A DNA stretch of 64,000 bases from the NCBI RefSeq assembly GCF_004379335.1, contig NZ_CP038013.1, positions 496,001 to 560,000 of the forward strand, read 5' to 3'. The DNA is from Spiroplasma gladiatoris (GTDB lineage: Bacteria > Bacillota_I > Bacilli_A > Mycoplasmatales > Mycoplasmataceae). Positions within the stretch are counted from its first letter, which is position 1, and every line of letters starts with the position of its first letter. Below are positions 10,219-19,856 of the stretch, piece by piece. The position numbers were made by a program, and so were the translations under genes. The notes beneath the pieces were generated by a model. It was not told where the DNA came from. It saw only the letters and a list, made by a program, of their open reading frames with translations, and did not search any database.

Positions 10219-12528
10219 ATGACAAAAGATATAGGAAATTTTCATTACGTTGAGTGTAGGGATTTAGACACATTAATTACAGAAATGAGAAAATACATTA
10301 AAAAAGAAGATGCTATTGAAGAAGTTAAAAAAGCATATTTTTATGCTGAAGAAAAACATAAAGATCAAAAGAGAAAAAATGGTGATCCCTATATTATTCA
10401 TCCACTTTCAACAGCTTATTATCTTTCTCAATGAAGAATGGGTCCAAAAACTATTATTGCTGGACTTTTACATGATGTTATTGAAGACACACCAGTTACT
10501 TTTGAAGAAGTAGAAGAAATGTATGGGACTGATGTTGCAGATATTGTTGAAGCTGTAACTAAAGTAAGTTATTTTACAGAAGAAAATCGTGCTCAAATGA
10601 AAGCTCAATATTTACGAAAATTATTTTTATCAATGATTAGAGATATAAGAGTAATTATTGTAAAAATAGCAGATCGCATGCATAATATTCTAACATTAAA
10701 ATATATGACGCCTGACAAACAAAAACTAATTGCAAAAGAAACATTAGAAATTTATTCTACAATTGCTCATAGAATTGGGATGAAATCTGCAAAGAACTTA
10801 TTAGAAGATTATTCTTTTGAATATTTAAATCGTGATGAATATAATAAAATCGCAAATTTATTAGAAGAGGATAAAGAAGCGAGATTAGAAATAATAAATG
10901 AAATAATTAATGATATTGAAAGAAAAATTTTATTGGACTCAAATTTAAGTGATGTTGATGTATTTGGAAGATCTAAAACAATATATTCAATTTATCGAAA
11001 AATGCATTTTTTTGGTAAATCATTTCAAGATATCAACGATATTTTAGCGGTTAGAATTATTACTCAAAATATTGATGATTGTTATCGTATTTTGGGTTGA
11101 ATTCATCAAATGTATACACCACTTAGTGGTAGATTTAAAGATTATATTGCAACACCAAAAAACAATTTATATCAATCATTACATACAACATTAGCGAACA
11201 AAGATGGAATTATTTTTGAAGTTCAAATAAGAACAAGAGAAATGGATGATATAGCAGAACATGGAGCAGCGGCTCATTGAAAATATAAAGAAGATGAAGC
11301 AAATATTGATATTGCCGCTAAACAAAGAGAGATTGATGAAAAAGTTGATATGTTTACAAGATTGATGAATCTTGAAAAGTTAGCTTCAAATGGTGAAGAA
11401 GTTGAGTATGATAAAACAATTCAAGTTTATGAAGAAGATGATATTGAACAAACTTTTAAAACTGATTATTTAACAGCGATGATTTATGTATTAACTCCAG
11501 ATGGTCATGTTATTACCTTACCGTTTGGATCATCGGTTTTAGATTTTGCTTACAAAATTCATACTGATGTTGGAAATAAAACAATTGGTGCAAAAATTAA
11601 TGGAGTGTTTTCTCCATATAATACAACTTTAAACTCAGGAGAAATTATTGAAATTCAAACTTCAAATGACGCTGAACCTCAAGAAAAATGATTGAGATTT
11701 GTTATTACAACAACTGCTAGAAAAGCAATTGAACAAAGTTTAGCAAAAAAAGCTGAAATAGAAAAAAAAGAGGAAAAAATAACAAATCAAAAACTAATTA
11801 GAAATACTAAACGTGAAGTTGATCGTTATATAATAGCAAATAATTTAAAATGACAAGTAAACTCAGTTGATGAAATTCAAAGAAAGTTAAAAATATTGGA
11901 TTATAAAAATATTGATGATTTTTTATTATCAGTTGGAAAAGGGGATTTTTCTATTTCTGAAGCTGTAAATTTTGTTTATGTTTCAAAAGAAGAGTTAAAA
12001 GATATTGATAAAATAAACGATATGAAAACAAGAAAATACAAATCAGTTGTTGGTCGTGATGATATAAGAATAAATGGTATTGAAAGAATTAGTTGTGTCC
12101 TTGCTCAATGTTGTTATCCAGTTCCTTTTGAAAGTATAACAAGTTATATGTCTAAAACAAAAGGGATTCAAGTTCATCGAAGCGAATGTGTAAATATTGT
12201 AAATATTAGAAAAACTAAAGATATATTAAAAGCAGAATGAATTAATTCGAAAACAAAAAACAAAAAATACTATGCAAAAGTTAGAATAGAAACTCAAGAT
12301 CGTCCAGGTATTTTACTAGATATTGTAAATATTCTTACTTCAAGAAGAATTAACATATCGCAAATTAAAACAATTGCAAATGAACTTGATTATCTAGTTA
12401 AAGGCAGTTTAATTGTTGAAATTTCTAATTTAGAAGAATTAAATTCATTGTTGAACAATTTAAAAGAATTACCTGGTATTATTAAGGTTAAAAGAGTTCT
12501 TTCTATAGGAGAACGTATTGATTTTTAA
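10219..12528 (+). CDS. relA: Bifunctional (p)ppGpp synthetase/hydrolase, RelA/SpoT family
   Basis: A 769-residue full-length Rsh enzyme that makes and degrades the alarmone (p)ppGpp. The HD hydrolase domain is intact, with IIHPLSTA near 59 and HDVIEDT at 85-91. The synthetase domain has [12 protein letters not shown] (about 251-262), DILAVRI (274-280) and EVQIRT...[16 protein letters not shown] domain ([16 protein letters not shown]), a Cys-containing conserved domain ([14 protein letters not shown]) and a C-terminal ACT domain ([20 protein letters not shown]) follow. Both activities therefore look intact. The RBS AAGGGG precedes the ATG. An ECF-like membrane gene overlaps its 3' end. In related genomes relA sits next to apt; here they are separated. 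Confidence 0.95.
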
Positions 12529-13069
12529 TCAATTTTTTAAGATGAAAAAAATTTTTAATACAAAAAACATAACAATTTGCGCAACGTTAGCAAGTATAAT
12601 GGTTGTTTTAAGTTTGTTCTCTTATTTTTTATCTAATATTACAGGTAAATCTATTTTTCAAATTAGTGATATTGTTTATTTATCAATGTTTGTCACAACA
12701 ATTAATCCACTAGTTTTAATATTTAGCTCTTGTATAGCAGGTGTTTTAATAGATTTATATATGGGAGGATTTATTTTTATTCCATTCACAATTATAATTA
12801 AAATTTTAATTGGTGTTATTGTTTATTTTTTAAATAAAAAAATAAAAATATTTTTTTCTATTCCAATTGCTTATTTATGTATTTATTTATATGTAATCTA
12901 TGTATTAGTTTTATACGATAAAAGTTCAGCTGTTGTAGAATTAATTACTGATAGTATCCAATATTTAGTTACTGTAAGTTTTTCGTTATTAATAATTGGT
13001 TCTAAAAATTGAAAAGAATATAGTAAATATAAAAAAAATAATATAAAAAAAACTAGAATTAAAAGTTAA
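12518..13069 (+). CDS. Probable ECF transporter S component
   Basis: A 183-residue very hydrophobic protein with about five transmembrane segments. The stretch AGVLIDLYMGGFIFIPFTI followed by IIKILIGVIVYFL resembles the substrate-binding subunits (EcfS) of energy-coupling factor vitamin transporters, which have an aspartate-glycine turn then a Pro-x-x-x-x-x-Lys helix. TTG at 12518 is chosen as start because AGGAG (12507-12511) lies 6 nt upstream; the first ATG (12542) has no RBS. The gene overlaps relA by 11 nt and is probably translationally coupled to it. The substrate is unknown, and the shared EcfA/T module is not in this window. The tail is basic. Confidence 0.6.
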
Positions 13070-13096
13070 CTGTTAAAGTTTTAAGATAGGAATAGA

Positions 13097-13125
13097 TTGT
13101 TTCAAATGAACTTTTATGCTATACT
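13097..13125 (+). promoter_or_regulatory. Promoter of gene at 13156
   Basis: TTGTTT (13097-13102), 17-nt spacer, TATACT (13120-13125). Confidence 0.65.
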
Positions 13126-13155
13126 TAATATATTATATGAGAAAGGGTTACATAC

Positions 13156-13965
13156 ATGAAAAAAGAAATGATATACCTACCTATTCTTGAATTTGTGCAA
13201 GCTAATTTAGATTTTAATATTGCTTCAAATAGAAAAGACTCAGAATATGATTTTAACTTTACAAGATGAAAAACACTAATATTTTCAAGTCAAAAACTTA
13301 AATTTGTTTTAAAATATGCTCAATCAGTTTTACAATGATTAAGCAAAGTTGTTGATGTAAAAAACTTTAATGTATCAATCGATACTACAACAGTTGATCG
13401 CTTTAATTTTTCAATTTATGAGTTTGACACACATGTTTTTAACTGTACTTTAGTTACTAACTTTTATCTAATTCCAGAAGAAGATTGATCTTCAAAAATA
13501 TTTGAAATGCACTTTTCAAAATATGATTTAACAAATGGCGTATTAAACATTAAAGACTTAACAAGTTTTTGAAAAGGCGAAGAAGGTTTTGAAAAGTTTG
13601 TAAATATGCTATATGCAATTATAAAAGAACCTTACAAATTTGAAAAGCAAGCACCAATTCAATGACAAGTTGATTTTAAAGATAAAAAATTGTCAAGTTC
13701 TCAAATTAGAATGCAAATTTCTTCATTAATTAATACTGGAATAAGACCTGAAGACCCTTATTTAACAATTGAACAAGCTTTAAAAATTGAACAAGGAGCT
13801 AATCCTGAAATAGTTGCTCAAGAAGCAAAAGCAGAAAATGAAAAAAGACAAATAATTAATCCGATTTGAGACGAAGCAATTGAACAAGAAGCAAAATATA
13901 AAGATTTAAATTTTGCAATGCAAAAGTCTCGTGGAATTGATCCTAAGAAAAAGAAAAGAAGATAA
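13156..13965 (+). CDS. Conserved-type hypothetical protein with basic tail
   Basis: A 269-residue soluble protein that I do not recognise. It has no signal peptide or membrane helix. The N-terminal two thirds mix alpha and beta character with many aromatic residues and seven TGA tryptophans in all. The last 70 residues are charged and probably helical (EQALKIEQGANPEIVAQEA region), ending in KKKKRR, which could bind nucleic acid or ribosomes. It has its own promoter (13097-13125) and an RBS (GAGAAAGGG) and stands alone between relA and a HAD phosphatase. No function is proposed. Confidence 0.75.
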
Positions 13966-14056
13966 TAAAAAATTATATTTAATACACAAATTAAGTATAA
14001 TTTTTTTTATTTAATTTATTTTTGTTTTAAAATAAACTTGTAAGTGAGGAAGAATA

Positions 14057-14893
14057 ATGATTAAAGCAATTTTATTAGATATTGACGGAACTTTAACTAA
14101 TAATCAAAAACAAATATTACCAAAAACAAAACAAGCTCTTTTAGAAGCTCAAAATAAAGGAATTAAATTAATTTTAGCTTCTGGGAGACCTACAAAAGGT
14201 TTATATAAGTATGCAAAAGAGTTAGAAATGGATAAACACAACGGTTTATTAATTTCTTTTAATGGAGCTGTAATATACAATTTTCAAACAAAACAAAAAA
14301 TTTATGAACAAAGTATTGATCATAGAGATGTTATTGATGTATTAAATCATATGAAAAACTTTGAAGTGATTCCAATGATTTATGATGACAATTATATTTA
14401 TGTTAACAACGTTTATAAAAATCAAGTAGCTAGTAAAGTATTTGGAAACATTAATATTATTGAATATGAAGCAAGAAATACAGATTATTTATTATGTGAA
14501 AAACCTGATCTTTCACAAGAGTTAAACTTTAATGTTTGTAAGATATTAGTTGCAGGTGATCCAGATTACTTAATTAATAATTATAAAAATATGGCAAAAC
14601 CTTTTTTAGATAAATTAAACTCAATGTTTACAGCAGAGTTTTATTATGAATTTACAGATAAAGGTGTTGATAAAGCGAATGCTTTAAGTAAAGTTTTGCC
14701 ATCTTTAAATTTAAAACAAGATGAATTAATAGCATTTGGTGATGGTCATAACGATTTAACTATGATTGAATATTCAGGAATCGGTGTTGCTATGGGTAAT
14801 GCAGTCGAAGAATTAAAAAGTAGAGCACAATTTATAACTAAAACAAATGAAGAAGATGGTATTGCATTTGCTTTAGAAAAATACTTGCTATAG
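14057..14893 (+). CDS. HAD-superfamily phosphatase, Cof type
   Basis: A 278-residue cytoplasmic hydrolase. All HAD motifs are visible: motif I DIDGTLT at residues 8-14 (nucleophile Asp8), motif II LASGRPT near 40-46, a Lys near 205 (KGVDKANAL) and motif IV FGDGHNDLTMIEYSG followed by GVAMGNAVEELK. The cap is of the IIB (Cof) type. Such proteins dephosphorylate sugar phosphates, FMN or other small molecules; the substrate cannot be told. RBS GAGGAAG precedes the ATG. A low-complexity gap of 816 bp follows. Confidence 0.88.
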   Translation: MIKAILLDIDGTLTNNQKQILPKTKQALLEAQNKGIKLILASGRPTKGLYKYAKELEMDKHNGLLISFNGAVIYNFQTKQKIYEQSIDHRDVIDVLNHMKNFEVIPMIYDDNYIYVNNVYKNQVASKVFGNINIIEYEARNTDYLLCEKPDLSQELNFNVCKILVAGDPDYLINNYKNMAKPFLDKLNSMFTAEFYYEFTDKGVDKANALSKVLPSLNLKQDELIAFGDGHNDLTMIEYSGIGVAMGNAVEELKSRAQFITKTNEEDGIAFALEKYLL

Positions 14894-15709
14894 TATAAAC
14901 TGTGAAAATAAAAGAACATGTAATGTATTAAAAGGGATTAATAATTTCATTAATTAATTTAAATAAAATAGTTAAATTTATGTTAATAAATAAAGATTAA
15001 TGAAAAAACTGTATATATTTGAATATAATTGACAAAAATCAAAAAATTAATTTGACATAAATATTATTTTTTAATATTTATACTGAAAATATATAAAAAA
15101 ACTAAATTAAAAAACATTAAAAATTTTATAAACAATTTTATAAAAAATAAAAAATATATAATAATTTAATAGCTTAAAAGAGTAAATTGTAAAAAGGTAT
15201 TTGTTAACTTGTTTAAATTTAGAAAAAAAACATAAATTTATTCTAAACCGTTAAATTCTATAAAAAAAGAAATTTTTTATAGAGTAAATAAGTTAGAAAA
15301 TAACTGATAAAAAATTTAAAATACGTATAATTAAAAAACATTATTATTTATTTATTTTAATTAAACACTCTTTAAATATTTTTTCTTTTTTTAAAAAAGT
15401 TATTCAATTACATAAAATAACTAATTATTTAAAAATATAAGAATAAATATTATAGTAACACCTTTTTTAACTCTAATTAATCTTTTAAAACCTTTTGAAA
15501 ATTATAATTATAATAAAAGTAAATAATATTATTGATTTTTAACGTTATTCTTATACAAACACAAAATATTTATAATATTTATAATATTTAAAAAGAATTT
15601 AAAATTTATTTTAATTTTACTGTCTATTGTATAGAATATAAAATTAAAATAATATAATGTTTTTGACTTAGGTCGAAAAGGAAGTAAAAACGAAAAATTA
15701 CTTATTATA
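14894..15709. other. 816-bp low-complexity A+T gap
   Basis: No convincing gene, tRNA or strong G-C hairpin is seen. The stretch is nearly all A and T with scattered short ORFs full of stops. TTGACA at 15052-15057 has a possible TATACT at 15079-15084, but the 21-nt spacer makes a functional promoter doubtful. It could be the remains of decayed genes belonging to the degraded module downstream. Confidence 0.6.
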
Positions 15710-16341
15710 ATGTCAGCTTTTATTTTACTGGCATCCCCATCATATTCATTTATAGATAATATTAATAAAAAATATGATTATAAAGATAATGAATATAATA
15801 GTAAAAGTGAATTAGAAAGTAAAAATAAATTAGATAACTTTTATCAAAGAGCTTATAAACTGTAAGCATTTCAAAAAGTGTTGGAATGGAGATAGGATCA
15901 AATTGAAGCACTAATCATAGATGATCATGAGATAATTATGAAAAATGACAATATGGTGCAGATTTAAAAGATTATTTATCAGACGATGATATTAAAAGTA
16001 GTGGATGAAATTTAGAAAAAGCATTTATAAAAAAATATAAAAAAATAGGAATAAATTTTAGTGCAACAGCCTATGACTACTATGGTTCAAGCCACTCAGC
16101 TTCAAGTTTTTTATTTGATACTAATAATTTACATGATAAAAATGAATATCAAGAAAGACAAATTAATTATTATCATTCTACTTTCGGTGTTTATAATGAA
16201 ATTGACTTAACACAAGGAATTCAAATAAAAAATGGTGAGTTAAGGTATAAAATTAATGTATTTTTAGGAGTTAAAGGTTATGGAGCTAAATGACAATATA
16301 CATCTATAAATGCAAGTTTTAAAAATATCTACTTTTATTAA
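15683..16341 (+). pseudogene. Frameshifted secreted-protein gene next to an ABC exporter
   Basis: Two frames make one protein. Frame A runs from about 15690 through ATG 15710 to TAA 15863-15865 and encodes a signal-like stretch (LLIIMSAFILLASPSYSF) and a charged segment. Frame B is open from 15859 to TAA 16339-16341 and encodes a Trp/Tyr/Ser-rich domain with SNWSTNHRWSWDNY and YDYYGSSHSASSF. Adding one A to the AAA at 15857-15859 would join them without a stop, so a single-base deletion is inferred. The expected start (MKKLLIIM-like) now reads GAA-AAA-TTA, so the start may also be lost. Nearby ABC genes suggest an exported peptide or bacteriocin-like product; the Tyr/His/Ser segment is vaguely like lactococcin 972, but this is weak. 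Confidence 0.5.
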
Positions 16342-16348
16342 ATTTTAG

Positions 16349-16384
16349 AAAATCAAATCTTTATTTAATGATTTGATTTTTTTT
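16349..16384 (+). terminator. Rho-independent terminator
   Basis: AAAATCAAATC (16349-16359) pairs with GATTTGATTTT (16370-16380), followed by Ts. It separates the decayed secreted-protein gene from the ABC genes. Confidence 0.8.
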
Positions 16385-16396
16385 AGAAAGGACTTT

Positions 16397-17100
16397 ATGA
16401 TAGAAATTAAAAATTTAACAAAAAAGTATAAAAATGATAAAGGTGTCTTTGATATTAATCTAAATGTAAAAAAAGGAATGTGTTATGGTTTAATTGGACA
16501 AACGGTGCAGGAAAAACTACAATTATTAGACAATTAATGGGTTTTATAAAGCCTACAGAGGGTAACATAGATATTAATTCTTTAGATGCATGAGCAAAAT
16601 CGAGTTTAATAAAAGATTTTACTGGATACTTACCCGGTGAACTAGCATTTAACAATAACAATTCATTAAAAGATTATATAAATTTTTTAAAAATTTTTAA
16701 AAATGATTATTATGAAGAAGAATATTTAAATAAATTAGCAACGTTTTTTGAACTAGATACAAATATAAAACTAAAAAGTATGTCAAAAGGAATGAAACAA
16801 AAATTAGCTATAATTTGTTCTGTTTTATTTAAACCAAAATTACTAATTTTAGATGAACCAACAACAGGATTAGATCCAATTATGCAAGAAAAATTTAATC
16901 AGTTAATTTTAAGATTAAAAAAAGAAGGAGTAACTATAATTTTGTGTTCACATATTTTTAGTGAAGTAAGCAAATTGTGTGATGTAGTAGGATTTATAAA
17001 AAATGGAAAGTTATTAGAAGAAAACCAAATAAAAGATTGGGATTTAAAAGAACTTGAAAAACATTTTTTAAGTTTATATGAGACTAAAGGAGAATTTTAG
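16397..17100 (+). pseudogene. ABC transporter ATP-binding protein, frameshifted in Walker A
   Basis: The gene starts at ATG 16397 (RBS AAAGGA) and reads MIEIKNLTKKY...GLIG, then shifts frame exactly at the Walker A loop near 16500. As written, translation stops at 16535-16537. Adding one A to the CAAAC at 16499-16503 restores GLIGQNGAGKTTIIRQL and an uninterrupted ORF to TAG 17098-17100 (about 234 residues). The rest is well conserved: signature SMSKGMKQKL, Walker B LLILDEPTTGLDP and switch His (CSHIFSE). It belongs to the CcmA/BcrA-like ATPases that pair with ABC-2 permeases. A real deletion, a sequencing error or a switchable slip site are all possible. Confidence 0.75.
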
Positions 17101-18027
17101 ATGAAAAATAATTTTGTTAAAAAAAATTTAAATACAGTTTTATATAATTTAAAAAGTAATTACAAAATAGTTTTGTTATTTATTTTTATATGATTAATAG
17201 CTGTTTCTATTTCTTTTATCGTTCCATTAATAGATCAAACCTATAATAGCAAAGGCTTTAAAAAGCCCTTCATGGCATCGGGTGATTTAAAAGAAAAAAT
17301 AAATAGCGGAACAACTATAAGTAATTATTCAGGTTTAGGAGAAATGATTTCTATTTTAACTTATGGTTGAATTGGTATTGTTATAAATTTAATTTTCACA
17401 TTAGTTTTTATAAACAAAATTTTAGTGTCTGAATATAAAAACGGACAATTAGCAATATATTTATCTCAACCAATTTCAAGAACTAATGTATTTATTTCAA
17501 AAATTTTAAGTTTATTTTTGTTTCAAATATTAATAATAGCTTCAGGATTTATTTTGAATTTAATAATAATGGGTGTAGGAACGGTTTCTGCAAAAGAATT
17601 TGGCTATTTCATATTTTATAGTTTAAACTTTATTTTAGTAGTATTTTTATTATCGTTAATATTTATGCTTATCTCAATTAATCTATTAGATAAAACATTT
17701 CAATTAAATATATATTGTTGTTTAATTATTGGTTATGTTATATTGAATTTTGGAATATATATGATTTACATTCAATATCGTGATGGTTTAAAAGCATTGC
17801 AATATTTTAAATATATTGATTTAAAATCTTTAGTGATTAATGTTTTTGTTTATAATGGCGAAACTCAAACAACTCAATTAAATGAAACAACCCAATTTGA
17901 AAATAACAAACTTTCAGACATAAATGCTTTAAGAGTTTCTTTAACAATGATTTTATTATCAGCATTAACTCCATTATTATGATGAGCTAATATAAATACA
18001 TTTAAAAAACTTGATTTTAATGTATAG
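17101..18027 (+). CDS. ABC-2-type transporter permease
   Basis: A 308-residue membrane protein starting directly after the ATPase stop (TAG then ATG). The plan is a helix at about residues 22-42, an extracellular loop, a helix near 85-105, the motif SEYKNGQLAIYLSQPISRTNVFISK (about 109-133, positions 17425-17499), then four more helices. The segment in which a sequence of the type E-x-x-x-G-T-x-x-x-x-x-x-P-x-S-R precedes a hydrophobic helix is characteristic of ABC-2 exporters. It would work with the ATPase at 16397; if that is truly broken, this permease is orphaned. A terminator follows at 18077. Confidence 0.8.
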
Positions 18028-18076
18028 TAATTATTAATTTTTAAATTTTATCTAGTGATTTTAATTTAAATAATTA

Positions 18077-18107
18077 AAAACAAGATGATTTATCTCTTGT
18101 TTTTTTT
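18077..18107 (+). terminator. Rho-independent terminator after ABC permease
   Basis: AAAACAAGA and TCTTGTTTT form a 9-bp stem with a run of Ts. Confidence 0.8.
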
Positions 18108-18133
18108 GGTTAAAAATTAACATTTTTTAAACA

Positions 18134-18178
18134 TTTTGGTTGTTTTTGGTTGTATTTTATAAATTTTAGGAATATTAT
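18134..18178 (+). promoter_or_regulatory. fru operon promoter with 10-bp direct repeat operator
   Basis: TTTTGGTTGT occurs twice head-to-tail (18134-18143, 18144-18153). The second copy overlaps a -35-like TTGTAT (18150-18155), with TATTAT (18173-18178) 17 nt downstream. Repeats spaced by one helical turn at the -35 edge suit an activator or repressor dimer. FruR, encoded next, is the obvious candidate; in Spiroplasma citri FruR is reported to activate the fructose operon. Confidence 0.6.
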
Positions 18179-18198
18179 ATCAATGAGGTGATAAATCC

Positions 18199-18903
18199 TT
18201 GTTAAGAGAAGAAAGATTAAAAATCATTTTAGAGTTTGTAAATTCAAATGGTTTTTGTTCAAATGAAGATATATCAAAAGCTCTAGGCATACCTTTTAGC
18301 ACCTTGAGAAGAGATTTGAATGACTTGCAAAGTGAATATAAATTAAAAAGAGTTCATGGTGGTGCACAGTCATTAAAAGAAAAATCTATACTTGAAGAAA
18401 GTATTGTATCTAAACTAGAAAGTAACATTGATGCAAAAATAATTATTGCTAAAAAAGCTCTTAATTGTATTAAATCAGGAGAAACTATCTTTTTAGATGC
18501 TGGATCAAGTACATATCAATTAGCAAAACTTATTAAACCAGAGTTAAAAATTAGAGTATACACAAACTCAATCATTAACGCTCAAGTATTAGCAAATAAT
18601 GGTGTAAATGATGTTTATATATTGCCTGGAAAGTTTAAACCAACTACTAATGCAATATGTGGTGTAGAAACAATTTCTGCTATTAAAAAATATTATTTTG
18701 ATGTTGCATTTATTGGTGTAAATGCAATCGACCATGATTTTAACTTTTATACTACTGATGATGATGAAGCAGAAGTTAAAAAAATTGTCATAGAAAATTC
18801 GCAATTTAGTTTTGGACTTGCAGATAAAAGTAAAATGAAATCAAAATCTTTTATTAAATTTAGTGATAAAAAACAAATTGCACTTATAAATGAAGAGGTT
18901 TAA
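18199..18903 (+). CDS. fruR: DeoR-family regulator of the fructose operon
   Basis: A 234-residue transcription factor. The N-terminal helix-turn-helix reads EERLKIILEFVNSNGFCSNE then ISKALGIPFSTLRRDLNDL (residues 4-43), followed by the DeoR hallmark KRVHGGA. The C-terminal sugar-phosphate sensor domain has LDAGSSTYQLAKLI and the segment FIGVNAI. The start is TTG at 18199, supported by GAGGTG 10 nt upstream and by alignment of the HTH start. It is the first gene of fruR-fruK-fruA and probably senses fructose-1-phosphate. It likely binds the tandem TTTTGGTTGT repeats in front of its own gene. Confidence 0.9.
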   Translation: MLREERLKIILEFVNSNGFCSNEDISKALGIPFSTLRRDLNDLQSEYKLKRVHGGAQSLKEKSILEESIVSKLESNIDAKIIIAKKALNCIKSGETIFLDAGSSTYQLAKLIKPELKIRVYTNSIINAQVLANNGVNDVYILPGKFKPTTNAICGVETISAIKKYYFDVAFIGVNAIDHDFNFYTTDDDEAEVKKIVIENSQFSFGLADKSKMKSKSFIKFSDKKQIALINEEV

Positions 18904-18906
18904 AAA

Positions 18907-19845
18907 ATGATTTATACAATAACTTTAAACCCAGCAATTGACCATATAATTTTAACTAATAAGCCAGTTGAGTTAGGAATAACAAATATTTATAGTGATG
19001 AATATAAAGTTGTTGGTGGTAAAGGAATAAATGCAGGAGTTATTTTAAATAACTTAGAATCAAATGTACAAGCAATCGGAATTTTAGGAGAAAAAAATAA
19101 AGATATTTTTTTAAATAAATTTAAAGAAGTAAATTTAAATAATAAATTTTTTTTAAATCCAGGAAGTACAAGAGTTAATTACAAGATTAAGCATTTAGTT
19201 TCTCATCAAGAAACAGAACTTAACGGAATGGGTTTTGAAACTAATCAAAAAGTTGTAGAAGATTTTTTGAACTATTTAGAATCACATTTAGTTGAAGGTG
19301 ATATTGTAATTGCAACAGGAAGTGTTGCTAGGGGTATATCTAGGCAAATCTACAAAACAATTGGAAACATAGTAAATCAAAAAAAAGCAATACTAGTTTG
19401 TGATGCAACTAATGACTTGTTAAAAAATGCATTAGAAGCAAAACCTTTCTTAATTAAACCAAACCTTGAAGAAATTTATTCAACATTAGGGTTAGAATAT
19501 GAAGAAAATATAAGTTTTGAAAAAGAAAAAGAGTTAATTGAAAAATTACAAAACTTAGGAGCTCAAAATGTTTTATTAAGTAAAGGATCAAATGGAAGCT
19601 TGTACTTTACAGCTGATAAAAAAGTTTATCAAGTTGGAATTGCAAAAGGAAAGTTAGTAAACTCAGTTGGAGCTGGAGATAGTATGTTAGCAGGTTTTGT
19701 TCATGGTATTGACAAAAATTTAGAAATAGAAAAAACATTAAAATTTGCAGCAGCAAGTGGTGCTGCAACTGCTTTTAATGAATGATTAGCATCAAAAGAT
19801 GAAATTATTTCATTGGTTGATCAAATCGAAGTAAGTATCAAATAG
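18907..19845 (+). CDS. fruK: 1-phosphofructokinase
   Basis: A 312-residue PfkB-family sugar kinase: fructose-1-phosphate + ATP gives fructose-1,6-bisphosphate + ADP. Seen: TLNPAIDHII at residues 5-14, the glycine motif VVGGKGINAG near 37-46 and the catalytic signature NSVGAGDSMLAGF near 255-267 with the base Asp in GAGDS. It begins 3 nt after the fruR stop. fruA follows after 11 nt with AGGAGG, so all three are one operon. The gene contains one TGA Trp near its end (NEWLAS). Confidence 0.95.
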
Positions 19846-19856
19846 GAGGAAAATGT

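Noticed and set aside
14894-15709. Possible CRISPR array or origin in the low-complexity gap
   Set aside because: No regularly spaced repeats and no DnaA-box cluster were recognised; the sequence is simply A/T-rich.
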